A stretch of 64,000 nt of DNA. Source: Flavobacteriaceae bacterium (GTDB taxonomy: Bacteria; Bacteroidota; Bacteroidia; Flavobacteriales; Flavobacteriaceae). Both the position numbers and the translations under genes were made by a program. Positions 52,836 through 61,872 of the stretch are shown piece by piece (the first letter of the stretch is position 1; every line of letters starts with the position of its first letter). The notes under the pieces are model-generated. The model did no database searches and was not told where the DNA came from. It saw only the letters and a program-made list of their open reading frames with translations. Where the stretch lies: positions 2,666,501 through 2,730,500 of the forward strand of contig CP046177.1 in the NCBI GenBank assembly GCA_014075215.1, written 5' to 3'.

Positions 52836-53177
52836 CTAATTGTTCAATGCAACTCCTAATACAAGTAAATATCTACACGCTTCCGTCGCAGCAATTCCTA
52901 ATGCTATTGCTCTATTCCCTGGGTGCCCTGCTTCGTGTGCAGCTATAAAGACGGCTGCTCCAATTTCAACACAAATCTGTGGTATAAAAGTAGTTACTGT
53001 AGATTCTTTAGTATTTGTTGTAGTCTCTGACAAATTAATACAATTACTATAATCTGTTGTGACAATTAACTCTTCATTAGAAGAATCAGTATCATTGATT
53101 TTTAGTTCATTCGGATTCGTTCCATAACTTAATCCAAAAGTTAACAATAAAGTTAAAGTTAATACTATTTGTTTCAT
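52836..53177 (-). CDS. Secreted cysteine-containing peptide P3
   Basis: A 113-aa exported peptide: signal MKQIVLTLTLLLTFGLSYG, a polar Thr/Asn-rich linker containing one Cys (46), then a core from Cys 69 (CVEIGAAVFIAAHEAGHPGN) to Cys 101 (AATEACRYLLVLGVALNN). The two core Cys are 31 residues apart, as in P2, with matching Gly, His-Pro and Ala-Glu positions. I chose the inner ATG; the frame extends nine codons upstream. It precedes a GLPGLI gene by 36 bp. Only one copy is present, because its twin was lost at the IS3 junction at 58271. Confidence 0.75.
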   Translation of the reverse strand: MKQIVLTLTLLLTFGLSYGTNPNELKINDTDSSNEELIVTTDYSNCINLSETTTNTKESTVTTFIPQICVEIGAAVFIAAHEAGHPGNRAIALGIAATEACRYLLVLGVALNN

Positions 53178-53228
53178 TTTATAAAAATTTAAATTGTTAT
53201 TCATTTAATTTGAATTTTATCTGATTGA

Positions 53229-53254
53229 ACAAGTTCAAAATTCCTAAAACTTGT
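53229..53254 (-). promoter_or_regulatory. Inverted repeat ACAAGTT/AACTTGT upstream of peptide P3
   Basis: ACAAGTT at 53229-53235 and AACTTGT at 53248-53254, in the same position relative to the peptide start as at 51651-51676 and 57101-57126. Candidate operator or leader structure shared by the modules. Confidence 0.45.
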
Positions 53255-53463
53255 AGAAAAAGGCTTATCTTTGTAATACTTTCTCTGTTTGGTATTGTGT
53301 ATTTACATAGGCAATGGTTTTAACCGATATTTCTATTTTTAGTTTTTGTATTCTTAAAATTTACAAGCGGAGAAAGCACGTAGCATTTTTTTAGCTATTA
53401 ATTTACCACTTTCAAACTTATCGTATCTTTTGGATAGTACCAAAAAAACAAATGGCTTTTTTG

Positions 53464-53512
53464 GACTAACGGTTTTCAGTGAAGGGAAGCCACTACCTGA
53501 AAACCGTTAGTC
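53464..53512 (-). terminator. Module-boundary hairpin, copy 3
   Basis: Perfect 16-bp stem, identical to copy 1 (48521-48569). It lies after the GLPGLI gene at 53651 and before the P3 leader. Confidence 0.7.
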
Positions 53513-53650
53513 TTAAAAGTGTAAGCTTTATTTTCATTATTTCACTTAATATAACTGGTTAATTTTATAGTTTGATTATGGCCTGCTTCACAAAACATAA
53601 AAACAAACGACAAAAACTTAGCAAACCTTATTATTTTATACCCTTTTATA

Positions 53651-54391
53651 TTATCTTTTATGATAGTTATGGATCATTTCTTTTGCAATATCATTATACT
53701 GTTCCAGCGTTACTTTCTTCCCTTTGGTTGGCTTTTGAATTTGAATATTTTTCTTGAGTGATATATTTATTTCAGACGCTCTGTAAAGTAAAGGCCCCTC
53801 TCTTAATTCTATTATCAATCCGGGTAATCCAAAATAGTCTTTCGGGCCGTAATTGACAGGCAGTTCAGGGGTATACCAGGCAGTAATTTTCTTAACAAAC
53901 GTACCCCTCTTGTTTTCACCTTCTTTTTCCGTATTGGCTTTATAACAAATATAATTGCCTATCTTTTTGGTTTCTTGAGTTAAATTCCATTTTACTTTTG
54001 GAACATCAATGAGAAATAACTCACCAAAAGCTTCTTTTTGATGCACTATTTTTTTAGCATTTTTATCTGTATAAAATACTCCTTTACCAATCATTATTTT
54101 AATTAAATTAATTTTCCTTTCATTTATTTTAAGTTTTTTATCTTCTTTAAAAACAGATGCATTCTTATTAAAACGTAGTTTAAAATTAGCTTTCCCTTGA
54201 TTTTTAATAGTAGAAATTGCCATGTCCTTGGCATATTTTGAACCATCAACCTTTTTACTGACTGCTTTTAATTTATCTTCATCAACTTTCATTGTTATTT
54301 CATAATTTATTTCACCACCGGAAACTTGTTTCTGGGAGAATACATTCATACTCAGGAAAAGGAAGGTGTAAATAATTTTTTTTGTAATCAT
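53651..54391 (-). CDS. GLPGLI family protein (unit B, gene 4)
   Basis: 246 aa, identical to the protein at 48708-49448, with the same signal peptide, ICYKA, AWYTPELPVNYGP and YFGLPGLIIEL blocks. It is the last gene of the unit B run and is followed by the boundary hairpin. The perfect identity over 741 bp shows that the duplication is recent or maintained by gene conversion. Confidence 0.92.
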   Translation of the reverse strand: MITKKIIYTFLFLSMNVFSQKQVSGGEINYEITMKVDEDKLKAVSKKVDGSKYAKDMAISTIKNQGKANFKLRFNKNASVFKEDKKLKINERKINLIKIMIGKGVFYTDKNAKKIVHQKEAFGELFLIDVPKVKWNLTQETKKIGNYICYKANTEKEGENKRGTFVKKITAWYTPELPVNYGPKDYFGLPGLIIELREGPLLYRASEINISLKKNIQIQKPTKGKKVTLEQYNDIAKEMIHNYHKR

Positions 54392-54393
54392 TT

Positions 54394-55134
54394 TTAATTT
54401 TTATAAAAACCCGGAAATGCTTTCTTTTGCATCTTTTTAAATTCTTCCTGATTCACTTTTTTTACATCTTCAGGCTCTTTTATTACCATTTTTTTTGGTG
54501 GATTAATTTGAATTTTAATAGCTGTAATTAGAATAGTATTTCTACTGATTTCTAAAATCATTCCGGGTAAACCATAATAATCCATTATTCCATATCCGTA
54601 TGGAATTTTTGGGGCATACCATGCCTGTACTGTTTTTTTACCGGTTCTCTTATTTCTTAAAATTGCTTTATAACACAAATAACCACTAATAAATTTTGTT
54701 TCTTGAGTCAGCTCCCATTCAGGCAATAAACTTTCAATTAAAAAACACTCTCCGAGTAGCTCACAATTTAATGTGCTGTTTTTATAGCCAGTATCTGATT
54801 TTTTCGTATAATATTTATTTTTTCCGCCGGACATGATATGAGTAAGGTTAAAGTTTTCTTGTGAAGAAGTAACCATTCTATCTACTGCCGTATATTCGGA
54901 AATTTTATTATTAAACTTTAGAAAAGCTTTAATATCCTTTGCATTTTTATAAAGATTGTTAACTTCTCTCTTTATTATTTTTTTGTCTTTATCCGATTCT
55001 TTTTCCTCTTTGACATATTTTATAGCCTTTTTCGAAGATGCTTTATAAGTAATTACTCCTTCTATATTTTGTGAATAAAATACAATTATATTAAAAAAAG
55101 CAAAAAAGAATATGTTTATATGTTTATTACTCAT
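54394..55134 (-). CDS. GLPGLI family protein (unit B, gene 3)
   Basis: 246 aa, identical to 49451-50191 with the GLPGMI variant of the signature. It is packed two bp from the next gene and five bp from the decayed gene upstream. If the run is transcribed from the P2 promoter, expression must pass through the decayed gene with its MITE insertion, which could reduce it. Confidence 0.92.
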   Translation of the reverse strand: MSNKHINIFFFAFFNIIVFYSQNIEGVITYKASSKKAIKYVKEEKESDKDKKIIKREVNNLYKNAKDIKAFLKFNNKISEYTAVDRMVTSSQENFNLTHIMSGGKNKYYTKKSDTGYKNSTLNCELLGECFLIESLLPEWELTQETKFISGYLCYKAILRNKRTGKKTVQAWYAPKIPYGYGIMDYYGLPGMILEISRNTILITAIKIQINPPKKMVIKEPEDVKKVNQEEFKKMQKKAFPGFYKN

Positions 55135-55139
55135 TTATA

Positions 55140-56000
55140 TTAACAAGCTCTATAACAATCTGTAAAACCTAATATCTTACTTTTATATTTATTAATACTA
55201 CTCTCTTTGAAAGGAGAATTTCTTCGTATTAAATCTTTATAATCTTCATCTGTTAATTTCTTTACCCCTTTAGGTTTAGTTAGTTTACTGTTTTTTATAT
55301 TTAGCTTAATTTTAGAGATTGTAAAGGTATATCTAATGTATACCAAGCTTCTGTTTTTTGGTTTTTAGAATTTATATCAATTGCTTTATAACACAAGTAT
55401 TTATCTATTTTTTTTGGTTTGCTGTGTTAATCTCCATTTTGTTGGTAGCATTTCAATTAATATTGGTTCTCCTAAAATTTCTGACTTATAAAAGAATTCT
55501 TTAGTTTCAGAATTTGTGTAAAATTTTCTATTACTACCTGCAAAAATTTTAGTAAAATTCATTCTTTTATTTGATTCGTTTTGCATCTTTTCTTTTACGC
55601 TATATAAAGATTCTTTTTCATTAAATAATAATACGGCTTCTATATCTTTTGAAAGTTTAATTAGTTTTTTAACATCTTCTTTACGTTTTTTTGATATTTT
55701 GGTATTTTTCTCTAACCTAGAGAGATCAGGTTTATTTATACTAACTTTGAACTCGTTTAAACTTTTTCAATTTGCTAAAAAATGGGTGTTTTTCACTCTG
55801 TTTTGTCTTTTTTTCCTTCCGTATTGCTGCTATGCAACTCAAAAAAGCCTTCAACAGAACTAAAAACTTCTAATTTTCGCTTAAATTCAAAAAGTTTAAA
55901 CGAGTTCATTGCTAAGATTCAGATTTTTATAGCATTCGAATTATATATTATTTCTTTAGTATTAAACAGATGTCATACAATTTAGTTTTTCTTTTCAGTT
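55140..56000 (-). pseudogene. Decayed GLPGLI gene with MITE insertion (unit B)
   Basis: The fuller version of the broken gene. From the MITE leftwards: SVNKPDLSRLEKNTK, KMQNESNKRMNFTKIFAGSNRKF-type body (55401-55586), PTKWRLTQQTKK. There is a frameshift at an A run near 55406, DKYLCYKAID in the new frame, a deletion removing the GLPGLI signature, and KPKGVKKLTDEDYKDLI to the stop at 55140. The MITE at 55749-55908 separates the body from the signal-peptide end. At least three independent lesions are present. Confidence 0.8.
55749..55908. repeat. MITE-like element, copy 4 (160 bp, inverted)
   Basis: TGAACTCGTTTAAACTTTTT at the left and its inverse at 55889-55908. The interior matches copies 1 and 2 in opposite orientation. 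It is inserted in the 5' part of a GLPGLI gene. In unit A it was removed with the 0.5-kb deletion. Confidence 0.75.
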
Positions 56001-56006
56001 TTTATA

Positions 56007-56744
56007 CTACTTATACCACCTTTTTGTCATTTTTCTATTTATCTCATTAAACTCCTCAAGTGTAACTAATTTACCTTTGCTCGGTTTATTTATTTCAATC
56101 CTTTTTGATGGATTTAAAATAATTTTTTTAACATAATACTGTATTTTACCTTCATTTAACTCTAGTATTAGACCAGGCAAGCCTCCATAGCCTTTTGGCC
56201 CAAAATTATATGGTAAACTAGGAGCATACCAAGCAACAATCTTCTTTCTAAATGTTCCTCTTCTACTTTTTATAATTTCAAAACTCATCGCTTTATAACA
56301 AATATAGCTCTCAATTTTTTTTGTTTCATTTATCAATGTCCATTCTTCATCAACAAGATTACTAGTAATATTAAATTCTTCTCCGTAAGCATTTAGCTTT
56401 TTAATTTTTGTTTTCTTGAGTAAATCTTGATAATATTCATCATCTCCTCCTGTTAGCATTATTGCAAATTTATCTATGTCCTTTTCAATACTAATCTCTC
56501 TTTTATAATAGGATTTGTTATCTTTAAATATCAAACTATATTCGAATTTATTAGAGTTTTTTTTCAAAACTTTATTGAACATTTCAATGTTTTCTCTAAC
56601 CTTTCCCTCTTTAACACTATTACTACTAAATACTTTATTTGAAACCAGGCGTTGTTTATAAGTCACTATGCCTGTCTTATTTTGAGAGTATAATGAAAAA
56701 TTGCAAAGACAAACAATTAAAAAATAATATTTAAAATTTCTCAT
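56007..56744 (-). CDS. GLPGLI family protein (unit B, gene 1)
   Basis: 245 aa. It equals 50548-51294 up to RWYK, where it keeps the original TAG stop. Same signal peptide, SYICYKAMS, AWYAPSLPYNFGP and GYGGLPGLILELNEG. It follows peptide P2 (twin copy) by 56 bp. This is the better guide to the ancestral gene end. Confidence 0.92.
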   Translation of the reverse strand: MRNFKYYFLIVCLCNFSLYSQNKTGIVTYKQRLVSNKVFSSNSVKEGKVRENIEMFNKVLKKNSNKFEYSLIFKDNKSYYKREISIEKDIDKFAIMLTGGDDEYYQDLLKKTKIKKLNAYGEEFNITSNLVDEEWTLINETKKIESYICYKAMSFEIIKSRRGTFRKKIVAWYAPSLPYNFGPKGYGGLPGLILELNEGKIQYYVKKIILNPSKRIEINKPSKGKLVTLEEFNEINRKMTKRWYK

Positions 56745-56800
56745 ATTTATTATTTTAAAGCAAAGGGTTTGTTATAACAAACCCTTTGCTTTTTTAATTA

Positions 56801-57049
56801 TTAAGTTAATATATTACACACTAATTCAATAGCTTTAGCTATATCATTTGCCTGATTTGGATGAATACCATTATCAACTAAAAAGAAAAATATCTGACCA
56901 CCTAACTGAAAACACGCATCTGGGTCTGATTCAATTTCTACTTGTTGAACTTCAACTTGTTTTATTAAATTAGAATTACTATCGATACTTCCCATAGTCG
57001 TAATTGTCATTCCCATAACGAAAACTAGGGTTAAAATTATTTTTTTCAT
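56801..57049 (-). CDS. Secreted two-cysteine peptide P2 (unit B)
   Basis: 82 aa, identical to the peptide at 51351-51599: signal segment, acidic linker, Cys 46 and Cys 78 separated by 31 residues. It heads the GLPGLI run of unit B. A short inverted repeat (AAAGGGTTTGTTATAACAAACCCTTT at 56763-56788) lies between it and the next gene, and also in unit A at 51313-51338. It is a perfect palindrome that could attenuate transcription after the peptide, so the peptide may be made in excess of the GLPGLI proteins. Confidence 0.75.
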   Translation of the reverse strand: MKKIILTLVFVMGMTITTMGSIDSNSNLIKQVEVQQVEIESDPDACFQLGGQIFFFLVDNGIHPNQANDIAKAIELVCNILT

Positions 57050-57100
57050 CGTGTAAAAATTTAAATTGTTATTTATTTAATTTGAATTTTATCTGATTGA

Positions 57101-57126
57101 ACAAGTTCAAAATTCCTAAAACTTGT
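57101..57126 (-). promoter_or_regulatory. Inverted repeat ACAAGTT/AACTTGT upstream of peptide P2 (unit B)
   Basis: Same element as at 51651-51676, within the 440-bp gene-free leader (57050-57487) that is repeated between the units. Confidence 0.45.
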
Positions 57127-57336
57127 AGAAAAAGGTTTATCTTTGCAAAACTTTCTCTGTTTGGTATTGTGTATTTACATAGGCAGTGGTTTTAAGCAAT
57201 ATTTCTATTTTCAGTTTTTGTATTCTTAAAATTTACAAGCGGAGAAAGCACGTAGCATTTTTTTAGCTATTGAATATATCACTTTCAAACTTATCGTATC
57301 TTTTGGATAGTACCAAAAAAGCAAATGGCTTTTTTG

Positions 57337-57385
57337 GACTAACGGTTTTCAGTAAGGAGAAATTACTACCTGAGAACCGTTAATC
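57337..57385 (-). terminator. Module-boundary hairpin, copy 4
   Basis: Same sequence as copy 2 (51887-51935), with two wobble pairs. It lies after the GLPGLI gene at 57488 and before the P2 leader. Confidence 0.65.
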
Positions 57386-57487
57386 TTAGAAGTACAAACT
57401 TCATTCTTATACCAAAAAAGAATAAATAAACTAAGAATTATTTTTTTCATAGGTTATATTTAGAAGACTCACTTTTCAAAAAGTTTT

Positions 57488-58249
57488 TTATTTATTCTTT
57501 TTTTTAAAATAGCTAGGAAACATCTCTTTTGCTTTTTTCTTAACAAATTCATCAAACTCTTTTCTTGTTAGTTTAATTCCTTTCTTAAGGGGTTTGATAT
57601 TTTTCTTTTTAGATTTCGAAAAATGAATTTTTGTAGCACGGAGAGTCATTTTACCATTATCTAACTCTAATATTAACCCCGGTAATCCGAAATAGCCGGC
57701 AGGGCCAAAAAAACCGGGCAATTCAGGGCAAAACCACGCAATAACTTTAAATCTGAAAGTTCCTTTGATATTAGTTACTATATCTTCTGAAATGGCTTTA
57801 TAGCATTTAAAATCACTGATGAATTTGAATTCATCAGTGATTTTCCATTTTTTAACCTCTATTTCAGTCAGAAAATCTTCACCTAAAAAATGATATTCGT
57901 TAAGGTAAATAGCATCTTTTTTATTCACATAAAATTTTCCGTCTGTTCCTCCAATTGAGCCTGCTATCTCTTTAAGGCCATAATCGGATTTACCCATTTT
58001 AAGTTCATTTATAGTGAACAAAGAATGATCATTTTCTACAAGTAATTGATAAGAAACTTGTTTGGAGTACTTAGCAAGTAATGAGTTTAATTTACTGATC
58101 TCTTTCTTATAAGATTTAACTTTACTGGTGTCAAGTTTAGAGCGAAAATCTTTAACGTAAGTAATGCTTAAAAGTTTATCTTTCTGTGCAAAAGCATTTT
58201 CGGATTTACCTATAAGCACTAATAATATAGCAGGTAAAAGAAATTTCAT
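57488..58249 (-). CDS. GLPGLI family protein (unit B, peptide partner lost)
   Basis: 253 aa, identical to 52038-52799. Its twin is preceded by peptide P3, but here the duplicated sequence ends 21 bp upstream of the start at an IS3 element. The gene has therefore lost its peptide, leader and promoter. It may be silent or driven by a promoter at the IS end. Confidence 0.92.
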   Translation of the reverse strand: MKFLLPAILLVLIGKSENAFAQKDKLLSITYVKDFRSKLDTSKVKSYKKEISKLNSLLAKYSKQVSYQLLVENDHSLFTINELKMGKSDYGLKEIAGSIGGTDGKFYVNKKDAIYLNEYHFLGEDFLTEIEVKKWKITDEFKFISDFKCYKAISEDIVTNIKGTFRFKVIAWFCPELPGFFGPAGYFGLPGLILELDNGKMTLRATKIHFSKSKKKNIKPLKKGIKLTRKEFDEFVKKKAKEMFPSYFKKKNK

Positions 58250-58333
58250 AATCTAAAATAGAGGTTAATGTGGACTTGCTACATTTAGAGTGACAAAGAG
58301 TTAAGCTAATTTTATCTAAAATAACTTAACCAT

Positions 58334-58633
58334 ATGAAACGAAGAAAATACAGTAAAGAGTTTAAAATTAAAGCAGTAGAATTAAGCAATGTACGAGGTA
58401 ACACAAAGCAGATTGCCATGGAATTGGGAATCAGTGCAGATCTTATTTACAGATGGCGTAGAGAATTAGAACAGCGTCCTGATTTAGCTTTTAGCGGTAA
58501 TGGCGTCAAACAACTCACAGAAGATCAGAAAGAGTTAGAGCGATTACGTAAACAGCTCAAGGATGTTACCATGGAGCGGGATATCTTAAAAAAGGCCGTG
58601 AGCATCTTCTCCAAGAGCGATCGGAAGTATTGA
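58334..58633 (+). CDS. IS3-family transposase OrfA
   Basis: 99 aa, identical to OrfA at 35915-36214: HTH plus leucine-rich helix, the same A6G slippery site before the end, and a four-base overlap with OrfB. Confidence 0.92.
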   Translation: MKRRKYSKEFKIKAVELSNVRGNTKQIAMELGISADLIYRWRRELEQRPDLAFSGNGVKQLTEDQKELERLRKQLKDVTMERDILKKAVSIFSKSDRKY

Positions 58634-59499
58634 AATTTATCAAAGATTACAGTAGAGAATATCCGGTTGGGAAGATGTGTAAAATTTTTAAAATTAGTAG
58701 AAACAGTTATTACAGGAGTAAGAATTATGTTCCATCAGATAGAGATGGAAAAAATCGTATGCTACTCTCTGAGATTCACCGTATCTGTGAGCGAAGTAAA
58801 TCTACTTATGGAAGTCCTAGAATTACAGAGGAACTCAAAGCTAAAGGGTTTAAAGTATCTAGGTCTAGGGTAGCACGATTGATGAAAAAACACGGGATTA
58901 AAGCAGTTCGTAAAAAGAAATTTGTTGTCACGACAGATTCTAAGCATCAATATCCAGTAGCTGATAATGTATTGGATAGAGATTTTAAAGCTACCGCTGC
59001 TGCACAGAAATGGGTTTCTGATATTACCTATTTAAAGACTGCACAAGGATGGCTGTACTTAACGGTAATTATTGACCTGTTTGATCGTAAAGTCATTGGT
59101 TGGTCTTTGAGCAATGGACTCAAAGCAAGACAAACTATCATTGCTGCATGGAGAATGGCTGTAAACAACAGAATGCCTTGTGAAGGTATGATTTTTCATT
59201 CTGATCGAGGTGTACAATACGCATCTCATGCGTTTGTTAATATCCTTAAAAGTTATCATGTAACACCCAGTATGAGTAGAAAAGGAAACTGTTGGGATAA
59301 TGCAGTAGCTGAATCTTTTTTTAAAACAATCAAAACAGAACTAATGATAGACAATAAGTTTATATCCAACAAAAGTCTTCAAATTAAAGTCTTTGAATAC
59401 ATAGAAACTTGGTACAACAGATACAGAAGACATTCTGCTCTTGGTTACAAAAATATCATCGAATTTGAAAAATTATATCAAATCAAAAATGTAGCTTAA
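58630..59499 (+). CDS. IS3-family transposase OrfB
   Basis: 289 aa with the DDE core (WVSDITYLK, HSDRGVQYAS, WDNAVAESFFK). It differs from the copy at 36211-37080 by one residue seen (Ser for Tyr in the FKV-x-RSRVARLMKK segment). TTG start within the OrfA overlap; probably produced as an OrfAB fusion. Confidence 0.92.
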   Translation: MKFIKDYSREYPVGKMCKIFKISRNSYYRSKNYVPSDRDGKNRMLLSEIHRICERSKSTYGSPRITEELKAKGFKVSRSRVARLMKKHGIKAVRKKKFVVTTDSKHQYPVADNVLDRDFKATAAAQKWVSDITYLKTAQGWLYLTVIIDLFDRKVIGWSLSNGLKARQTIIAAWRMAVNNRMPCEGMIFHSDRGVQYASHAFVNILKSYHVTPSMSRKGNCWDNAVAESFFKTIKTELMIDNKFISNKSLQIKVFEYIETWYNRYRRHSALGYKNIIEFEKLYQIKNVA

Positions 59500-61872
59500 C
59501 TTTTTGTACCATTTTTTGTTGCATATCCAAAACTACCAATACTATTAACTTTGAACCCTTATTATGCTTATACGTTGTTGGTAGCCGTTTTCATTCAAAC
59601 GCAATTTCTATTATTTTAAAAATTCCATGTTAAATTTACTAAAAAATACATTGGTAATAGATTACTTCTAAATATTGCTGTCGATATGTCAGAAGTTTGA
59701 AATTGTTCAAAGTTCTTTTCATTAGTCAGGTTTCTAATAATAAAACTTGTTTCCCATTTTTTGTTTTTAGGTTTATGCCTTAAAGTTGCATCTAAAAAGA
59801 AAAACTGTTCATCTGATTTTTCAGTATTAGGTAAGTAATAATCAGACGAAACTATAAAAGACCATTTTTTATTAGTTTTTAAAATGACTTTGAAAGTGTT
59901 TTGCCAAGATTTATTTGTAAATGCTGCTTGATTTTCGTTTTTTGAATTGGAATATTGGTAAGTAAATGTATTTTTAAAATTAATAAAAATATCAAACGCT
60001 GTTTTCCAAAAAAATGAATTGCTTAAAAATTGATTTTTATTTTGTCTTAAATCAGAATTATTTACCACATTTCTAAAGTTTGAAATAGAATAATTGCTTG
60101 TTAACTTTAAAGTAGATTCAATAAAAGGAATATATTTTGAAACTTGTATATTCATATTCCAATTGCTATTCTCTTGTGGTAGAAAGAAGTATTCTATTTG
60201 CGTGGTATTTTCTGTGATGTTTTGATTGGTAAAAAAGTTTCCTGTTGACTTTAGGTAACTTACATTTACATTAAGTTGAAACTGATTATATAAATCATTA
60301 TTAAAATATAACAAACTATATCTTTGACTGTTCTGTAATTCTAAACTTGGTATATTATTTATGGTAGTTCTGTTATTAATTAAGACTTTATTTAAGAAAA
60401 AATATTGTTCTTCGTTGGTGTTTTGATTATAACCTAAACTGACAGATAAAAAGGAAATCGAATTCAATTTATATTTTAAGTTTAAAGCAGGTTCAAAAAT
60501 AAAATCGTTTTTAGCTTCTTCTACATTTTCTATATTTTGTTTCAATTTTTGATTTAAAACACGAATAGAGTATGAAGGCGAAATTTGCCAATTTCCTCTA
60601 TTAAAATTATACACACCCCTTTTGAAAATATTAGTTTGAGTATAAGAAAAATTGTTTTCAGAAATCGTTTGCACTGAATTAAATAATTTAGAAGCAAAAG
60701 GTGAGGAATTCAAATTTGCACCTACAGAAAAAATATATTTATCTCTTTTTCCTGAACCGAGATAAGTTGCTTTTCCTTCAAGGAATGTTTTTTGAAAATA
60801 GCTTTCTTGTGTGTCATTTAAAGCATTGCTATCAAATAGCGATGGTGTTACTAAAATTCTGTGGTAAATCATTAAACGAATGAAACAAAGAAACTTGTAA
60901 AGCTTTTTTATCAGATAGCTTTTTTGTCCAAAGTAAATCTTGCTTTAGATAAAAATCTTCTGTATTTAAAAATGTTGAAAACGTATCTGTTTGATTTTGA
61001 ACAACTGTAGATGGTGTTTCAATGTTCTCTTGCCTTAATCTTAATTTGTATTCTAAAAGAGAGGTTTTAGATGTATTGTATTTTACTTTAACATCACCAC
61101 GATATTGTTGAGGTTTTTTAGTTATAAAAGTATTGTCTGATGTTATAAAATTTTGATTATTTATTTCAAATTGATTTTCAAATAATTGATTAGTACTGAT
61201 TCTATCTTTTAGATAGTAAAGATTAGTTTTGATACTCAAATTTGGTTTAAGTTTAAAAATAGCATTGTAATTCCCAAAGAACTGATTGTTAATATTAACT
61301 CTTTTATCATCTAACAAATTAGAGAATTGTGTTTCAGGAATTATTTTTTTTGTAGTGTAATTTGATTCTAAAAGTTGTTCAGTATTTAGGTTAAAACTGA
61401 AATAATCAAATGGAGAATGATTAATTCCAATATTATTTCTTGATATAGTTGAAAATGATTTTACTATTCTATTTATCAATAAAATGTTAGAATTTATATT
61501 TAATACGCCTTTATTTTCATTTTGCATACCTAAACCAACGTCAAAACTACCTGATAAATCAGTTTTTCCTTTTTTTAATTTTAAATTTAGAGAAACCTTA
61601 CCACCTTGCTCTATACCTTTTAAAAGATGATTTTCTGAATAATTGTCTATTGCTTCTATTTGTTCTACCATATCTACATTGATATTTTTTGTACCTAATG
61701 TATAATTAAAACCAAAAAGATTATCTCCGTCTAACGTAACTGTTTCAATAGATTTTCCTTTATATTTTATTTCACCTGATTGTTCATTAACTTGAATGCC
61801 TGGTAGTTTTTTAATGACTTCTTCTATCTTACGTTCACTATCATCTGTATACTCTTTGACCCGTCCTGAAAT

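Larger units (their letters stand above)
48457..53399. repeat. Tandem duplication, unit A (4943 bp)
   Basis: Unit A repeats directly as unit B from 53400. The coordinate offset is 4943 at the left. Right of a 507-bp net deletion in A it becomes 5450, so the ancestral unit was about 5.45 kb. The encoded GLPGLI and peptide genes are identical between units except at the deletion site. Unit A alone keeps peptide P3. Confidence 0.93.
53400..58270. repeat. Tandem duplication, unit B (4871 bp, right end cut by IS3)
   Basis: Direct repeat of 48457-52820. It keeps about 0.5 kb lost from unit A (within 55490-55997) and lacks the P3 end, where an IS3 element begins at 58271. The lost piece would be about 580 bp. 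Confidence 0.93.
58271..59529 (+). mobile_element. IS3-family element, copy 2, no target duplication
   Basis: Same ends (TGGACTTGCTACA ... TGTTGCATATCCA) and length as 35852-37110. The flanks are TTAATG at left and AAACTA at right, with no 3-bp repeat. Together with the abrupt end of duplication unit B at its left edge, this indicates an IS-adjacent deletion or recombination between two copies. Confidence 0.92.
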
